A DNA stretch of 11,770 nucleotides from an uncultured Streptococcus sp. (GCA_916049935.1 CAJZJI010000006.1:1-11770), one strand, 5' to 3'. Shown: positions 1 to 7,198, counted from the stretch's first letter. Notes: generated by a model from the sequence alone, not told the origin. Numbers and translations: made by a program.

Positions 1-266
1 TTCGCAAGTGTATTTCCACTTTTTTGTTCTACTGTAGTTTTTTGTTCTACAGTGGTTGTTTCAACCTTCGAAGAATTTGTTGTATCTGGAGATTTTGTCG
101 TATTTTCTACTTTTTCCCCTTTGGACTCTGTCGTTGAAGATTGATTATTGGAAATTTGAACTCCCGGAGCAGAATTATCTGCTGTTTGTCCTGACCTACG
201 TGAACACGCTATTAATGTTAATCCCAAAAATGTAAATACTAGTCCTTTTATGATATTTTTGCTCAT
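1..266 (-). CDS. Lipoprotein, N-terminal part (gene cut by left window edge)
   Basis: About 88 codons are visible, starting at the ATG at 266 and open to the window edge. The N-terminus is a classic lipoprotein signal peptide: a short Lys-containing start (MSKNIIKG), a hydrophobic core, then the lipobox L-I-A-C with the acylated cysteine at residue 21. The mature part begins as a low-complexity Ser/Thr/Asn/Lys/Glu-rich linker, typical of a flexible tether between membrane anchor and a folded domain lying outside the window. The linker includes a tandem six-residue repeat (TTVEQK twice, an 18-bp period near 20-55). A good ribosome site (AGGTGGTG, about 273-280) precedes the start. An ATG four bases upstream (270) is in another frame that stops quickly. 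The folded domain is not visible, so no function is assigned. The Lgt encoded at 3426-4283 would be the enzyme that lipidates it. Confidence 0.8.
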   Translation of the reverse strand, partial: MSKNIIKGLVFTFLGLTLIACSRRSGQTADNSAPGVQISNNQSSTTESKGEKVENTTKSPDTTNSSKVETTTVEQKTTVEQKSGNTLA

Positions 267-293
267 TCATACACCACCTTTCACATTTTTATT

Positions 294-346
294 ATTCTAT
301 CATAATTTTTCTGAAAAGTATTTCATTTCACATTATTGTAATTATA
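294..346 (-). promoter_or_regulatory. Candidate promoter region of the lipoprotein gene
   Basis: On the minus strand a perfect TATAAT lies at 346-341, and weaker -10-like boxes (TATGAT 304-299, TAGAAT 299-294) lie closer to the gene. None has a convincing -35 at 16-18 bp. The lipoprotein gene must have a promoter here, because a terminator-bounded operon transcribed in the same direction ends at about 395. The exact boxes are uncertain. Confidence 0.3.
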
Positions 347-394
347 TTGAAAAGCGGGTCACCTCTCTCTTTTTCTTTCCACTTTGTTTCCAAT

Positions 395-429
395 AAAAAA
401 TGCCCTATCATAGCTACAACTATGATAGG
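395..429 (-). terminator. Rho-independent terminator of the hprK-trxB operon
   Basis: CCTATCATAG (404-413) and CTATGATAGG (420-429) form a perfect 10-bp stem with a 6-nt loop. On the minus strand it is followed by a short GCA and then six T (400-395). It lies 16 bp past the trxB stop codon and closes the five-gene operon. Confidence 0.88.
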
Positions 430-444
430 ACCTTTCTGTGAATG

Positions 445-1383
445 TTATTGTTTTTCTTTAATTTCTTCCACGTAATTATAGACCATATGTCCTGCTTGTC
501 CGCCATCTCCAACAGCTGTTGTGATTTGACGTAATGTTTTTTGACGAACATCGCCGACAGCAAAAATTCCAGGAATAGAAGTTTCCATTTGCTCGTTTGT
601 CACGATCCAACCTTCAGCATCTGTGATGTTTAAGTCTTTGAATGGATCAGAAACTGGTAAAAGTCCCACATAGATGAAGACACCATCCGCATCATGCGTT
701 GTCACTTCGCCAGTATTCACATCTTTTACGCGAACGCCTGTGATCTTAGAACCGTCTCCAACGAATTCTTCAACGACTGAATTCCATAAGAAGTCGATTT
801 TTTCGTTAGCAAATGCGCGGTCTTGCAATACTTTTTGCGCACGCAATTGGTCACGACGGTGAACAATCGTTACGCTCTTCCCGAATTGTGTTAAATACGT
901 TCCTTCTTCAACGGCTGAGTCTCCTCCACCGATGACGAAGATTTTCTTGTCTTTGAAGAATGCTCCATCACATACCGCACAGTATGAAACGCCACGTCCA
1001 GCGTATTCTTCTTCCCCTGGTACTTCTAATTTACGGTGATAAGAACCCGTCGCAATGACTACTGCATAAGCATAGTATGTTTTCTTGCCGGCTGTGATGA
1101 CTTTAAGGTCGCCCTCTAATTCGATTTTTGAAACATGACCGTATGCATATTCAGCACCGAATTGCATCGCACCTTTATACATATTGTCCGCTAATTCTGG
1201 TCCAGAAATCGTAGGGAAACCAGGATAGTTTTCTACATCTGAAGTGTTTAATAATTCTCCACCAGGAACACCTTTTTCGAGGATTAGTGTTTTTAAATTT
1301 GCACGAGAAGTATAAAGCGCTGCTGTCATCCCACCAGGGCCACTTCCGATAATGACTACATCATAAATTGTTCTTTCTTCCAT
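445..1383 (-). CDS. trxB: Thioredoxin reductase (NADPH)
   Basis: A 312-residue FAD-dependent pyridine nucleotide-disulfide oxidoreductase that passes electrons from NADPH through FAD and a redox-active disulfide to thioredoxin in the cytosol. The length is normal for low-molecular-weight bacterial TrxB. Visible motifs: FAD-binding GSGPGG (13-18), the ATG of VIATGS (111-113), the active-site CAVC pair (135-138, followed by DG), NADPH-binding GGGDSA (152-157), HRRDQLRA (176-183), and the C-terminal FAD motif GIFAVGD. The open frame reaches 1431, but the start is placed at the ATG at 1383. AAGGAGAA lies 8 nt before it, and the protein then begins as family members do (MEERTIYDVVIIG), while the upstream extension MDYVSALL has no ribosome site. 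It is the last gene of the operon, separated from galU by a 96-bp gap that holds two hairpins and a possible extra promoter. Confidence 0.96.
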   Translation of the reverse strand: MEERTIYDVVIIGSGPGGMTAALYTSRANLKTLILEKGVPGGELLNTSDVENYPGFPTISGPELADNMYKGAMQFGAEYAYGHVSKIELEGDLKVITAGKKTYYAYAVVIATGSYHRKLEVPGEEEYAGRGVSYCAVCDGAFFKDKKIFVIGGGDSAVEEGTYLTQFGKSVTIVHRRDQLRAQKVLQDRAFANEKIDFLWNSVVEEFVGDGSKITGVRVKDVNTGEVTTHDADGVFIYVGLLPVSDPFKDLNITDAEGWIVTNEQMETSIPGIFAVGDVRQKTLRQITTAVGDGGQAGHMVYNYVEEIKEKQ

Positions 1384-1410
1384 CAGAGATTCTCCTTTTG
1401 TATAAACTAA

Positions 1411-1471
1411 GAGCGCTGAGACATAGTCCAACGCTCCTCTTCATTTTAAGTGTAAGATACTCACTTTAAAA
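1411..1471 (-). other. Two hairpins in the galU-trxB gap
   Basis: The gap holds two inverted repeats. One pairs 1411-1418 with 1429-1436 (8 bp, one wobble in minus-strand RNA, 10-nt loop). The other pairs 1444-1452 with 1462-1471 (9 AT-rich bp, one bulged T, 9-nt loop). Neither is followed by a U-tract, so a full terminator is unlikely. They may attenuate or process the transcript between galU and trxB. The pairing is seen; the role is inference. Confidence 0.4.
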
Positions 1472-1477
1472 CGGCAA
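1449..1477 (-). promoter_or_regulatory. Candidate internal promoter for trxB
   Basis: On the minus strand TTGCCG (1477-1472) and TACACT (1454-1449) are separated by exactly 17 bp, each matching consensus at 4 of 6 positions. Transcription would start near 1442, just ahead of the hairpin at 1411-1436, giving trxB its own leader of about 60 nt. Separate control of trxB under thiol stress would make sense, but the boxes are weak and overlap the AT-rich hairpin. Confidence 0.3.
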
Positions 1478-1479
1478 CT

Positions 1480-2373
1480 TTATTGCTCATCCAAAGTTCC
1501 TTCGAGTTTTTTACCTAATTCAATCACGTATTGTTTTAAGCTATCTTTGATTTCTGGATGTTCCAACCCGAATTCAATACTTGTTTTCATGAATCCAAAC
1601 TTGTCACCCACATCGAAACGCTCACCCTTGAATTGTTTCGCAAACACTCTTTGAGTAAGGTTCAATGTATCAATGGCATCTGTTAATTGAATTTCGCCAC
1701 CCGCACCTGGTTCTTGTTTTTCTAAAATCTCAAAAATTTCAGGTGTTAATAAGTAACGACCAATAATCGCTAAGTTACTTGGCGCATCTTCAGGTTTTGG
1801 TTTTTCTACGAAACGACGTACATTAAACAATCCATCTTCTACTTGGCTTTCAGGATCAATAATTCCGTATTTATATGTTTCTTCATGAGGAACTTCCATT
1901 ACGGCTATATTTGAAGCATGAGTTTTTTCATACCCTTCAATTAATTGTTTTGTTAAAGGCACTTCATCACGCATAATATCGTCCCCAAGCATAATCACGA
2001 ATGGCTCGCCACCCACGAATGCTTTCGCTTGAAGCACAGCGTCTCCTAATCCTTTTGGATAAGATTGACGCACAAAGTACAAGTTAATTCCTGTTGTTTC
2101 TTGAACAAGTTCTAACAACTCTGTCTTCCCTTTTGCTTCAAGGTTTGACTCTAATTCGATGTTTGAGTCGAAATGATCCTCGATTGGACGTTTGCTCTTA
2201 CCAGTTACGATTAAAATATCCTCAATCCCTGATGCTAGAGCTTCTTCAACGATATATTGAATCGTTGGTTTGTCTACGATTGGCAACATTTCTTTCGCCA
2301 TCGCTTTTGTTGCTGGAAGGAAACGAGTTCCGAGTCCTGCTGCTGGAATAACGGCTTTTCTTACTTTTGTCAT
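1480..2373 (-). CDS. galU: UTP-glucose-1-phosphate uridylyltransferase
   Basis: A 297-residue cytosolic nucleotidyltransferase that makes UDP-glucose from UTP and glucose-1-phosphate, the donor for glycolipids, teichoic acid decoration, exopolysaccharide and galactose metabolism. The N-terminus carries the family nucleotide-binding signature [20 protein letters not shown] (11-30) followed by PIVDKP (31-36). Further GalU features are the LGDD metal/nucleotide loop in FVIMLGDDI, the [19 protein letters not shown] segment, and [10 protein letters not shown] towards the C-terminus. Length and motifs are full and normal. The start is supported by GGAGGAA about 8 nt upstream. It is the fourth gene of the operon, with a 20-bp gap after gpsA. 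A paralogue such as GtaB/HasC-type would look the same; the reaction is secure. Confidence 0.96.
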   Translation of the reverse strand: MTKVRKAVIPAAGLGTRFLPATKAMAKEMLPIVDKPTIQYIVEEALASGIEDILIVTGKSKRPIEDHFDSNIELESNLEAKGKTELLELVQETTGINLYFVRQSYPKGLGDAVLQAKAFVGGEPFVIMLGDDIMRDEVPLTKQLIEGYEKTHASNIAVMEVPHEETYKYGIIDPESQVEDGLFNVRRFVEKPKPEDAPSNLAIIGRYLLTPEIFEILEKQEPGAGGEIQLTDAIDTLNLTQRVFAKQFKGERFDVGDKFGFMKTSIEFGLEHPEIKDSLKQYVIELGKKLEGTLDEQ

Positions 2374-2393
2374 GTGTCTTCCTCCGTTTTGGT

Positions 2394-3413
2394 TTATTGG
2401 TGTTCTTTAATCGATGCTTCGGATTTAAATTCACGACCCATTAGACGTTGAATCTCTTCGCGAACATCATGTCCTTTATATAAAACATTGTAAACAGCAG
2501 TTGTAATTGGCATTTCGATATTCTTCTCTTGTGCCAAAGCGTAGACGGCTTTACACGTTTCTACCCCTTCTACAACCATTCCCATATTTTCCAAAATCGT
2601 TGGAAGCGGAATGCCTTTCCCGATTTGGTCCCCACATCTCCAGTTACGAGAATGAATACTCGTACATGTTACGATTAAATCGCCCACACCACTAAGTCCA
2701 ATAAAGGTCAGTGGGTCTGCGCCAAAAGCAATTCCTAGACGACTAATTTCTGATAATCCTCTTGTCATTAACGCAGCTTTTGCATTGTCCCCATAGCCTA
2801 AACCATGAAGAGCCCCTGCTCCAACCGCAATAACGTTTTTAAGTGCAGCTCCCATTTCTACTCCGACACAGTCCGTATTTGTATAGACACGGAAGAAGGA
2901 ATTACTGAAAAGAGTTTGTACATACTTAGCAGATTCCAAGTTTTCGCATGCTGCAGTTATGGTTGTGATGTCACGACGCGCCACTTCTTCGGCATGACTT
3001 GGTCCAGATAACACCACGATATCTTCGTAGCTGTCACGGTCCAACTCTTCAGCTAAAATTTCTGAAATACGTTTAAACGTTTCTTGTTCTAACCCTTTAC
3101 TTGCATGAATAATCATCGGTTTATTTTCTAGTAATCCATTTAATTGTTTGGCTACTAAACGAATGACTTTTGTTGGGAGTACGAATAAGACCGCATCCAC
3201 ACCCTTCACGGCTTCGGTTAAATCTAAATAGCCTCGAATTGCTGGGTCCAGAAACACCCCTGGAAGGTAATGTTCATTCGTATGACGCTCATTAATTTCT
3301 TGAATTTGAGCTTCGTTATTTCCCCATAAGCGAGCTTCATGATGGTTTTCTGCGAGCACCATTGCCAGTGCTGTCCCCCATGAACCTGCTCCTAAAATAG
3401 CTACTTTTGTCAT
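2394..3413 (-). CDS. gpsA: NAD(P)-dependent glycerol-3-phosphate dehydrogenase
   Basis: A 339-residue enzyme that reduces dihydroxyacetone phosphate to sn-glycerol-3-phosphate, the backbone precursor of phospholipids and (lipo)teichoic acids. The Rossmann motif GAGSWGTA sits at 8-15. The substrate-binding segments follow in family order: SKGLEQET (105-112), [11 protein letters not shown] (135-145), and [14 protein letters not shown] (187-200) with the catalytic lysine at about 192. [12 protein letters not shown] and [11 protein letters not shown] mark the C-terminal helical domain. The length is typical. AAAGGAG lies about 9 nt before the ATG. It lies between lgt (12-bp gap) and galU (20-bp gap), so the three are almost certainly cotranscribed. 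Confidence 0.96.
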   Translation of the reverse strand: MTKVAILGAGSWGTALAMVLAENHHEARLWGNNEAQIQEINERHTNEHYLPGVFLDPAIRGYLDLTEAVKGVDAVLFVLPTKVIRLVAKQLNGLLENKPMIIHASKGLEQETFKRISEILAEELDRDSYEDIVVLSGPSHAEEVARRDITTITAACENLESAKYVQTLFSNSFFRVYTNTDCVGVEMGAALKNVIAVGAGALHGLGYGDNAKAALMTRGLSEISRLGIAFGADPLTFIGLSGVGDLIVTCTSIHSRNWRCGDQIGKGIPLPTILENMGMVVEGVETCKAVYALAQEKNIEMPITTAVYNVLYKGHDVREEIQRLMGREFKSEASIKEHQ

Positions 3414-3425
3414 AGTTGTTCTCCT

Positions 3426-4283
3426 TTACGCTTTTCCAAACAATACTGGAGATTGTGGATCGTCAATCGATACATAATCTGGCACGGCTGGAACTCTACG
3501 TCTTCTCACCACGATAATAGCGATGCCTAATAAGAATAACACAATTGAGACTAATTGCGAAATTCGGATAATACCAAACATCCAGAGGCTATCTGTACGC
3601 ATTCCTTCAATAAAGAAGCGCCCAAATGAATACCATAATAAGTATCCTGACATGATTTCTCCGACTTTTACGCCTTTACGTCTGCGTAAGTAGAATAAAA
3701 TTAATACGCCGACAAAAGACCAAAGTGATTCATATAAGAAAGTTGGATGGTAATAAACACCATCAATATGCATTTGCTCAATAATAAAAGTTGGTAAATG
3801 CAAGCCTTCTAGGAATGCGCGCGTTACAGCTTCTCCATGCGCTTCTTGGTTTGTGAAGTTTCCCCAGCGCCCAATCGCTTGTGCGAGTAAAACGACAGGT
3901 GCCAAGATGTCTAAGAGTAATGCAAACGATACTTTTTCTTTTTTCGCAAACCAGTAGACAGTTGCTGCACCGGCAATGACACCACCGTAGATGGCTATTC
4001 CTCCATGCCAAATTTGGATGATTTCACCAGGATTTGCTAAGTAGTACTGCCATTCAAATAGAATGTAGTACAAGCGAGCTCCGACAAAGCCAAGTGGCAC
4101 TGCCCAGAATACTAAATCAATGATAAATTCTTTTCGATACCCTTTACGAGTGGCTTCTTTATCCGCCAATGTTGTTGCTAAGTAAATTGCAAAAGCAATA
4201 ATAATCCCATACCAACGCACTTGTAATCCACCGATTTCAAACGCAATCGGATTAATGGCCGAAACCATTTCTAAAACATTCAT
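3426..4283 (-). CDS. lgt: Prolipoprotein diacylglyceryl transferase
   Basis: A 285-residue polytopic membrane enzyme that transfers the diacylglyceryl group of phosphatidylglycerol to the lipobox cysteine of prolipoproteins, the first step of lipoprotein maturation. The Lgt signature GRWGNFTNQEAHG lies at 138-150. Other family landmarks are RWYG near the first membrane helix (23-26), HGGIAIYGG (93-101) with the conserved His, HPTFLYES (179-186), and GRFFIEGMRTDSLW (221-234). Seven or so hydrophobic segments are evident between residues about 20 and 260, and a basic RRRR stretch sits on the cytosolic C-terminal side. AGAGG precedes the ATG by 8 nt. An in-frame Met at residue 6 is an alternative start but lacks as good a site. 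It follows hprK by 11 bp, a pairing common in Firmicutes. Confidence 0.96.
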   Translation of the reverse strand: MNVLEMVSAINPIAFEIGGLQVRWYGIIIAFAIYLATTLADKEATRKGYRKEFIIDLVFWAVPLGFVGARLYYILFEWQYYLANPGEIIQIWHGGIAIYGGVIAGAATVYWFAKKEKVSFALLLDILAPVVLLAQAIGRWGNFTNQEAHGEAVTRAFLEGLHLPTFIIEQMHIDGVYYHPTFLYESLWSFVGVLILFYLRRRKGVKVGEIMSGYLLWYSFGRFFIEGMRTDSLWMFGIIRISQLVSIVLFLLGIAIIVVRRRRVPAVPDYVSIDDPQSPVLFGKA

Positions 4284-4294
4284 GTAACTAACCT

Positions 4295-5224
4295 CTAAAC
4301 TTCTTTATTTTCTGCAATTAATTGTGTTAAACGATTCGTGAAGCTTTCTGTTGCATCGAATCCCATTTTCTTCGCACGGAAATTCATACATGCCACTTCT
4401 AAGATAATCGAAACGTTACGACCAGTCTTCACTGGGATGCGGATTTTCGGAATCTCTACACCCATCAATTCAACATTTTCCATATATCCACCTAAACGGT
4501 CATATCTCTTATCAGGTGTCCAGTTTTCAAGATGAACCACTAAATCGACTTGTTTTTGATCCAGAATTGCCCCTGCACCAAAGAGCGTCATCACATCCAC
4601 AATACCAACACCGCGGATTTCGATTAAGTTGTTCAAGATTTCTGGTGCTTCCCCGATTAATGTTAATTCATCGTATTGATACAACTCTACTCGGTCATCC
4701 GCAACAAGACGGTGTCCTTTTTGCACAAGCTCTAACGCAGTTTCAGATTTACCGACGCCACTTTCACCTGTAATCAACAGACCAATTCCGAATACATCGA
4801 GTAATACACCGTGTACCGAAGAACGCTCCGCCAATCTTCCTTCTAAGAAGTTTGTGACACTACTTGATACTTGTGTTGTCTTCGAAGTTGCTTGTAAGAT
4901 TGGAATTTGCGCTTTTGCAGCAGCTTCCACTAATTCTTTTGGCGGTTCTAGTTTTCTTGAAATAATAAAACATGGTGTCTCTGGTTTACAAAGACGTTCC
5001 ATCACTTCTAATCGAATCCCTTCATCCATGGATGCCACAAAAGAAGTTTCTGTACGACCTAATAACTGGATACGTTCTGCTGGATAGAAATTTAAAAATC
5101 CTGCTAATTCTAATCCCGGTCTTGAAATTTCACTTGTAACGATTGGACGGTCAAGATACTCCTCTCCATAAATTGGTTTTAAATGAATATTCTTGATTAA
5201 TTCTCTAACCGTAACACTTTTCAT
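4295..5224 (-). CDS. hprK: HPr kinase/phosphorylase
   Basis: A 309-residue bifunctional enzyme that phosphorylates or dephosphorylates Ser46 of HPr in response to glycolytic intermediates, ATP and phosphate. HPr-Ser-P is the corepressor of CcpA, so this gene sets carbon catabolite repression. Seen in the sequence: an N-terminal HprK domain; VHGVLLDVFG with the conserved His at about 138; the Walker A loop GESGVGKS (153-160); the acidic pair DD at 176-177; and the HprK signature LIEIRGVGIVDV (200-211). Length matches the family. The frame also has an ATG at 5236, but that ATG is part of the stretch that supplies the GAGGG ribosome site for the ATG at 5224, and family members begin close to MKSVTVREL. 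I therefore chose 5224. It is first in the operon. Confidence 0.95.
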   Translation of the reverse strand: MKSVTVRELIKNIHLKPIYGEEYLDRPIVTSEISRPGLELAGFLNFYPAERIQLLGRTETSFVASMDEGIRLEVMERLCKPETPCFIISRKLEPPKELVEAAAKAQIPILQATSKTTQVSSSVTNFLEGRLAERSSVHGVLLDVFGIGLLITGESGVGKSETALELVQKGHRLVADDRVELYQYDELTLIGEAPEILNNLIEIRGVGIVDVMTLFGAGAILDQKQVDLVVHLENWTPDKRYDRLGGYMENVELMGVEIPKIRIPVKTGRNVSIILEVACMNFRAKKMGFDATESFTNRLTQLIAENKEV

Positions 5225-5252
5225 ATTATCCCTCATTTCTTTATACCCTTCT

Positions 5253-5281
5253 ACTATACCATATTTGAGCGCTTTCTTGTA
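5253..5281 (-). promoter_or_regulatory. Promoter of the hprK-lgt-gpsA-galU-trxB operon
   Basis: The minus strand has TATAGT at 5258-5253 preceded by TGG, an extended -10 (TGnTATAGT), which compensates for a poor -35 (TACAAG, 5281-5276, 17-bp spacer). Transcription would start near 5246, about 20 nt before the hprK start codon. Confidence 0.6.
5264..5277 (-). promoter_or_regulatory. Possible cre (CcpA) site in the hprK promoter spacer
   Basis: On the minus strand AGAAAGCGCTCAAA matches the idealised palindrome TGWAAGCGCTTWCA at 11 of 14 positions, including the whole central AAGCGCT block. It sits between the -35 and -10 of the hprK promoter, where binding would block RNA polymerase. The match is seen. 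CcpA control, and hence a feedback loop with HprK, is inference. Confidence 0.4.
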
Positions 5282-5362
5282 TGCTTTTAGAATTTATTAA
5301 ACTTCTGTTCATTCTGCCAAATAATCTAAAAAATATTTTTTTAAAAAAATTGATCAACCTAC

Positions 5363-5390
5363 TTGAATATTTTATAGGATTTTATATAAT
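5363..5390 (+). promoter_or_regulatory. Promoter of the DUF3290-DUF421 operon
   Basis: TTGAAT (5363-5368) and a perfect TATAAT (5385-5390) are 16 bp apart in a very AT-rich stretch that starts with A and T runs at 5330-5350. The predicted start near 5397 gives a leader of about 24 nt ahead of an AGGAGG site. It looks like an ordinary strong vegetative promoter, divergent from hprK. Confidence 0.75.
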
Positions 5391-5420
5391 AGTCTAAGTT
5401 TCTGAATAGGAGGAAAAAAC

Positions 5421-5870
5421 ATGGTATTTTATTCATATGAATTTTTAAAAAGTAAAGTTCAACAAATTGATTATATTCAATTAGGACTGACACTTTTTGT
5501 CATTGTTATTTTAGCAATTTCCTTATATCGTTATTTTAAAAATAAACAAGACACAAAATTTCGCGAATTAGCATTAATCGCCGTCATCGGTATCTTAATT
5601 CTTGCTGGTTCTAAGATTGCTGGCTTACAGTCTTCTAAAAATTCAGAAAATCAATATTCTGGAGCCCTTCGCTTCGTTGAAACGATCGCTCAAGATTTAC
5701 ATGTTAATAAAGAAGATGTCTATATTAATACTGAAGCCGCAACGGATGGAGCCATCGTAAAAGTTGGCGATCAATTCTATCGAGTATTAACAGGAGATAG
5801 CCCTGAACATTACCTACTCGAAAAAATGGAATTGCAAAATCCAAAAGTGACGATTAAGGAGGCTGAATAA
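5421..5870 (+). CDS. DUF3290-family membrane protein
   Basis: A 149-residue protein of the DUF3290 type, a Lactobacillales/Bacilli family of unknown function usually found directly before a DUF421 gene. Two hydrophobic segments are visible (about 20-38 and 50-66), separated by a short charged loop (YFKNKQDTKFRE). The remaining 80 or so residues form a soluble domain rich in alternating hydrophobic and charged residues (ETIAQDLHVNKEDVYINTEA, then VKVGDQFYRVLTG), probably outside the membrane. AGGAGG at 5408-5413 lies 7 nt before the ATG. The stop codon is one base before the next gene's start, so translation is probably coupled. The family assignment rests on recognised sequence character and the DUF421 neighbour, and I cannot assign a reaction. 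Confidence 0.75.
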   Translation: MVFYSYEFLKSKVQQIDYIQLGLTLFVIVILAISLYRYFKNKQDTKFRELALIAVIGILILAGSKIAGLQSSKNSENQYSGALRFVETIAQDLHVNKEDVYINTEAATDGAIVKVGDQFYRVLTGDSPEHYLLEKMELQNPKVTIKEAE

Positions 5871-5871
5871 G

Positions 5872-6504
5872 TTGAACTTTTCATATATCGATGTCGCAAT
5901 CAAACTTGCACTTGGACTATTATCATTAATTGTTGTTATCAACTACACAGGTAAGGGAAATCTTGCTCCAACCTCTGCCAGTGACCAAGTACAAAACTAT
6001 GTACTCGGGGGAATTATCGGGGGTGTGATTTATAATCCCTCCATTACCATCTTACAATACTGCATCATCTTATTAATCTGGTTCGCCTTAGTGTTGTCGC
6101 TTCGTTGGGCAAAAACAAACAACCGCCAAGTCAAGAAGTTGATTGACGGAGAACCTCTACAGTTAATTAGACATGGGAAAATTGATGTTGAAAATGTGCG
6201 TTTAGCTGGTCTAACGGCTCAAGAAGTTGCCTTCAAACTACGCGCACAAGGTGTCTTCTCCATTCGAGATGTAAAAAGTGCGATTTTAGAGCAAAACGGA
6301 CAATTAATCCTCACAAAATCGGGGGAAGAAAACCCAAAATATCCTCTCATTACTGATGGAGTTATTCAACAAAATGTTTTAGAAGTCATCAACAAAACAG
6401 AAGATTGGGTGACTGAACAACTGGCTGCCCAAGATATTCAAGATGTTTCAGATGTATTCCTTGCAGAATACAATAGCGGCCAATTAATGGTTGTGAAATA
6501 CTAA
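5872..6504 (+). CDS. DUF421 (YetF-like) membrane protein, TTG start
   Basis: A 210-residue DUF421-family protein, related to Bacillus subtilis YetF/YrbG-type proteins, whose biochemical role is not established. Three hydrophobic segments are seen in the first 80 residues (about 7-24, 44-56 and 60-77). A cytosolic domain follows with the family pattern: IDGEPLQLIRHGKI (91-104), then NVRLAGLTAQEVAFKLRAQG (108-127), VFSIRDVKSAILEQNGQL (128-145), and a C-terminal beta-rich part. Translation starts at TTG (5872), one base after the DUF3290 stop. AAGGAGG at 5856-5862 gives 9-nt spacing, and no better in-frame ATG exists before the first membrane segment. It is the last gene of the operon, closed by the terminator at 6519-6550. 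Confidence 0.85.
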   Translation: MNFSYIDVAIKLALGLLSLIVVINYTGKGNLAPTSASDQVQNYVLGGIIGGVIYNPSITILQYCIILLIWFALVLSLRWAKTNNRQVKKLIDGEPLQLIRHGKIDVENVRLAGLTAQEVAFKLRAQGVFSIRDVKSAILEQNGQLILTKSGEENPKYPLITDGVIQQNVLEVINKTEDWVTEQLAAQDIQDVSDVFLAEYNSGQLMVVKY

Positions 6505-6518
6505 TGGAATCCAAACAA

Positions 6519-6550
6519 AAATAAGCGACCAAATTGGTCGCTTATTTTTT
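6519..6550. terminator. Bidirectional terminator between DUF421 and liaZ-like genes
   Basis: AAATAAGCGACC (6519-6530) and GGTCGCTTATTT (6536-6547) form a perfect 12-bp stem with a 5-nt loop. T runs follow on both strands (TTTTTT at 6545-6550 on plus, TTTTT opposite 6520-6516 on minus). It serves the plus-strand DUF421 gene and the minus-strand gene ending at 6556, which converge here. Confidence 0.92.
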
Positions 6551-6555
6551 ATTTA

Positions 6556-6894
6556 TTAGTCTACTAGATTTTCAACAAAGCGTTGGAAAATCGTTAACAG
6601 AATGCTTACTACTAAGGTAATGAGTGGATCCGAGAATGAGAATCCCGGTCCTACAAACCATGATGTTAAGCTTAACATCATCGCATTTAACACAAAGCTA
6701 AAGCATCCAAACGTTACAATCGTTACTGGCAATGTTAAAAGGAATAAAATCGGTTTAACGAATAGGTTTAGTACCGCAAGCACGATACTTGCAACAAGCG
6801 CTGCTACCCAGTTTGTAACGTAAAATTGTGGTATAAACCACGCAATCACCAAGAACCCTAATGTGTTAATAGCAATCTTTTTAGTAATTGACAC
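6556..6894 (-). CDS. liaZ: LiaZ/YvlD-like membrane protein (phage holin 4_2 superfamily), GTG start
   Basis: A 112-residue, almost entirely hydrophobic protein with about four membrane segments (roughly 7-24, 28-42, 48-75 and 88-104). It belongs to the small family often labelled 'phage holin family protein' (YvlD in B. subtilis, LiaZ in enterococci), although it is chromosomal and not part of a prophage. Family hallmarks seen: GFLVIAWFIPQF, VLAVLNLFVKPILFLLTLPVTIVTFGCF, and the closing hydrophobic helix. The start is a GTG whose G is shared with the liaY stop codon (TAGTG). GGAG lies 9 nt upstream, so translation is coupled. Third gene of the liaXYZ-like operon. Its molecular role in envelope stress is not known to me, and lysis activity should not be assumed. 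Confidence 0.85.
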   Translation of the reverse strand: MSITKKIAINTLGFLVIAWFIPQFYVTNWVAALVASIVLAVLNLFVKPILFLLTLPVTIVTFGCFSFVLNAMMLSLTSWFVGPGFSFSDPLITLVVSILLTIFQRFVENLVD

Positions 6895-7193
6895 TAAAAA
6901 TCACTCCAATCGTCGTCATCATCTTCCTCTACGCGGCGCGCCGTTTTACGCGGGCGAGAGCTTCCAGAAGTGTAATAGTAAGTATTTCTGCGTCTATTGT
7001 CACGATAATACCCAGTGCTTTCTTCTGGAATAATGATAGCAAGTAAGATGTAAAGGATGATAGGGAAACCTGAGAAACTACAAATAATAAACAGCACACG
7101 TACAATTGTTGGATCTACATCGAAGTATTCCGCAATTCCTCCCATTACCCCACAAACAACTCTGTTCTTTCTCGAGCGTCTTAATTTTTTCAT
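6894..7193 (-). CDS. liaY: PspC-domain membrane protein (LiaY-like)
   Basis: A 99-residue protein consisting of a PspC domain and a polar tail. The first 60 residues show the family pattern: basic start, NRVVCGVMGGIAEYFDVDPT (10-29), IVRVLFII, then one long hydrophobic segment (about 32-55) ending in IIIPEE. The C-terminal 40 residues are Arg/Tyr/Ser-rich and finish in a strongly acidic stretch (EEDDDDDWSDF). PspC proteins are envelope-stress effectors, and in enterococci the equivalent LiaY acts in the daptomycin/antimicrobial-peptide response. That role is transferred from family knowledge, not shown here. GAAGGAT precedes the ATG. The gene is 5 bp after liaX and overlaps liaZ by one base. 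Confidence 0.87.
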   Translation of the reverse strand: MKKLRRSRKNRVVCGVMGGIAEYFDVDPTIVRVLFIICSFSGFPIILYILLAIIIPEESTGYYRDNRRRNTYYYTSGSSRPRKTARRVEEDDDDDWSDF

Positions 7194-7198
7194 TTTGT

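Noticed and set aside
1384..1431. Longer trxB start giving a 328-residue protein
   Set aside because: The 16 extra residues have no ribosome site and no family counterpart, while the ATG at 1383 has AAGGAGAA at the right distance.
5225..5236. hprK start at the ATG at 5236
   Set aside because: That ATG forms part of the GAGGG ribosome site of the ATG at 5224 and has only a weak site of its own.
6556..6894. Prophage remnant, because of the 'phage holin' family label
   Set aside because: The family is chromosomal (YvlD/LiaZ type), it sits in an operon with PspC and DUF4097 genes, and no other phage gene is present.
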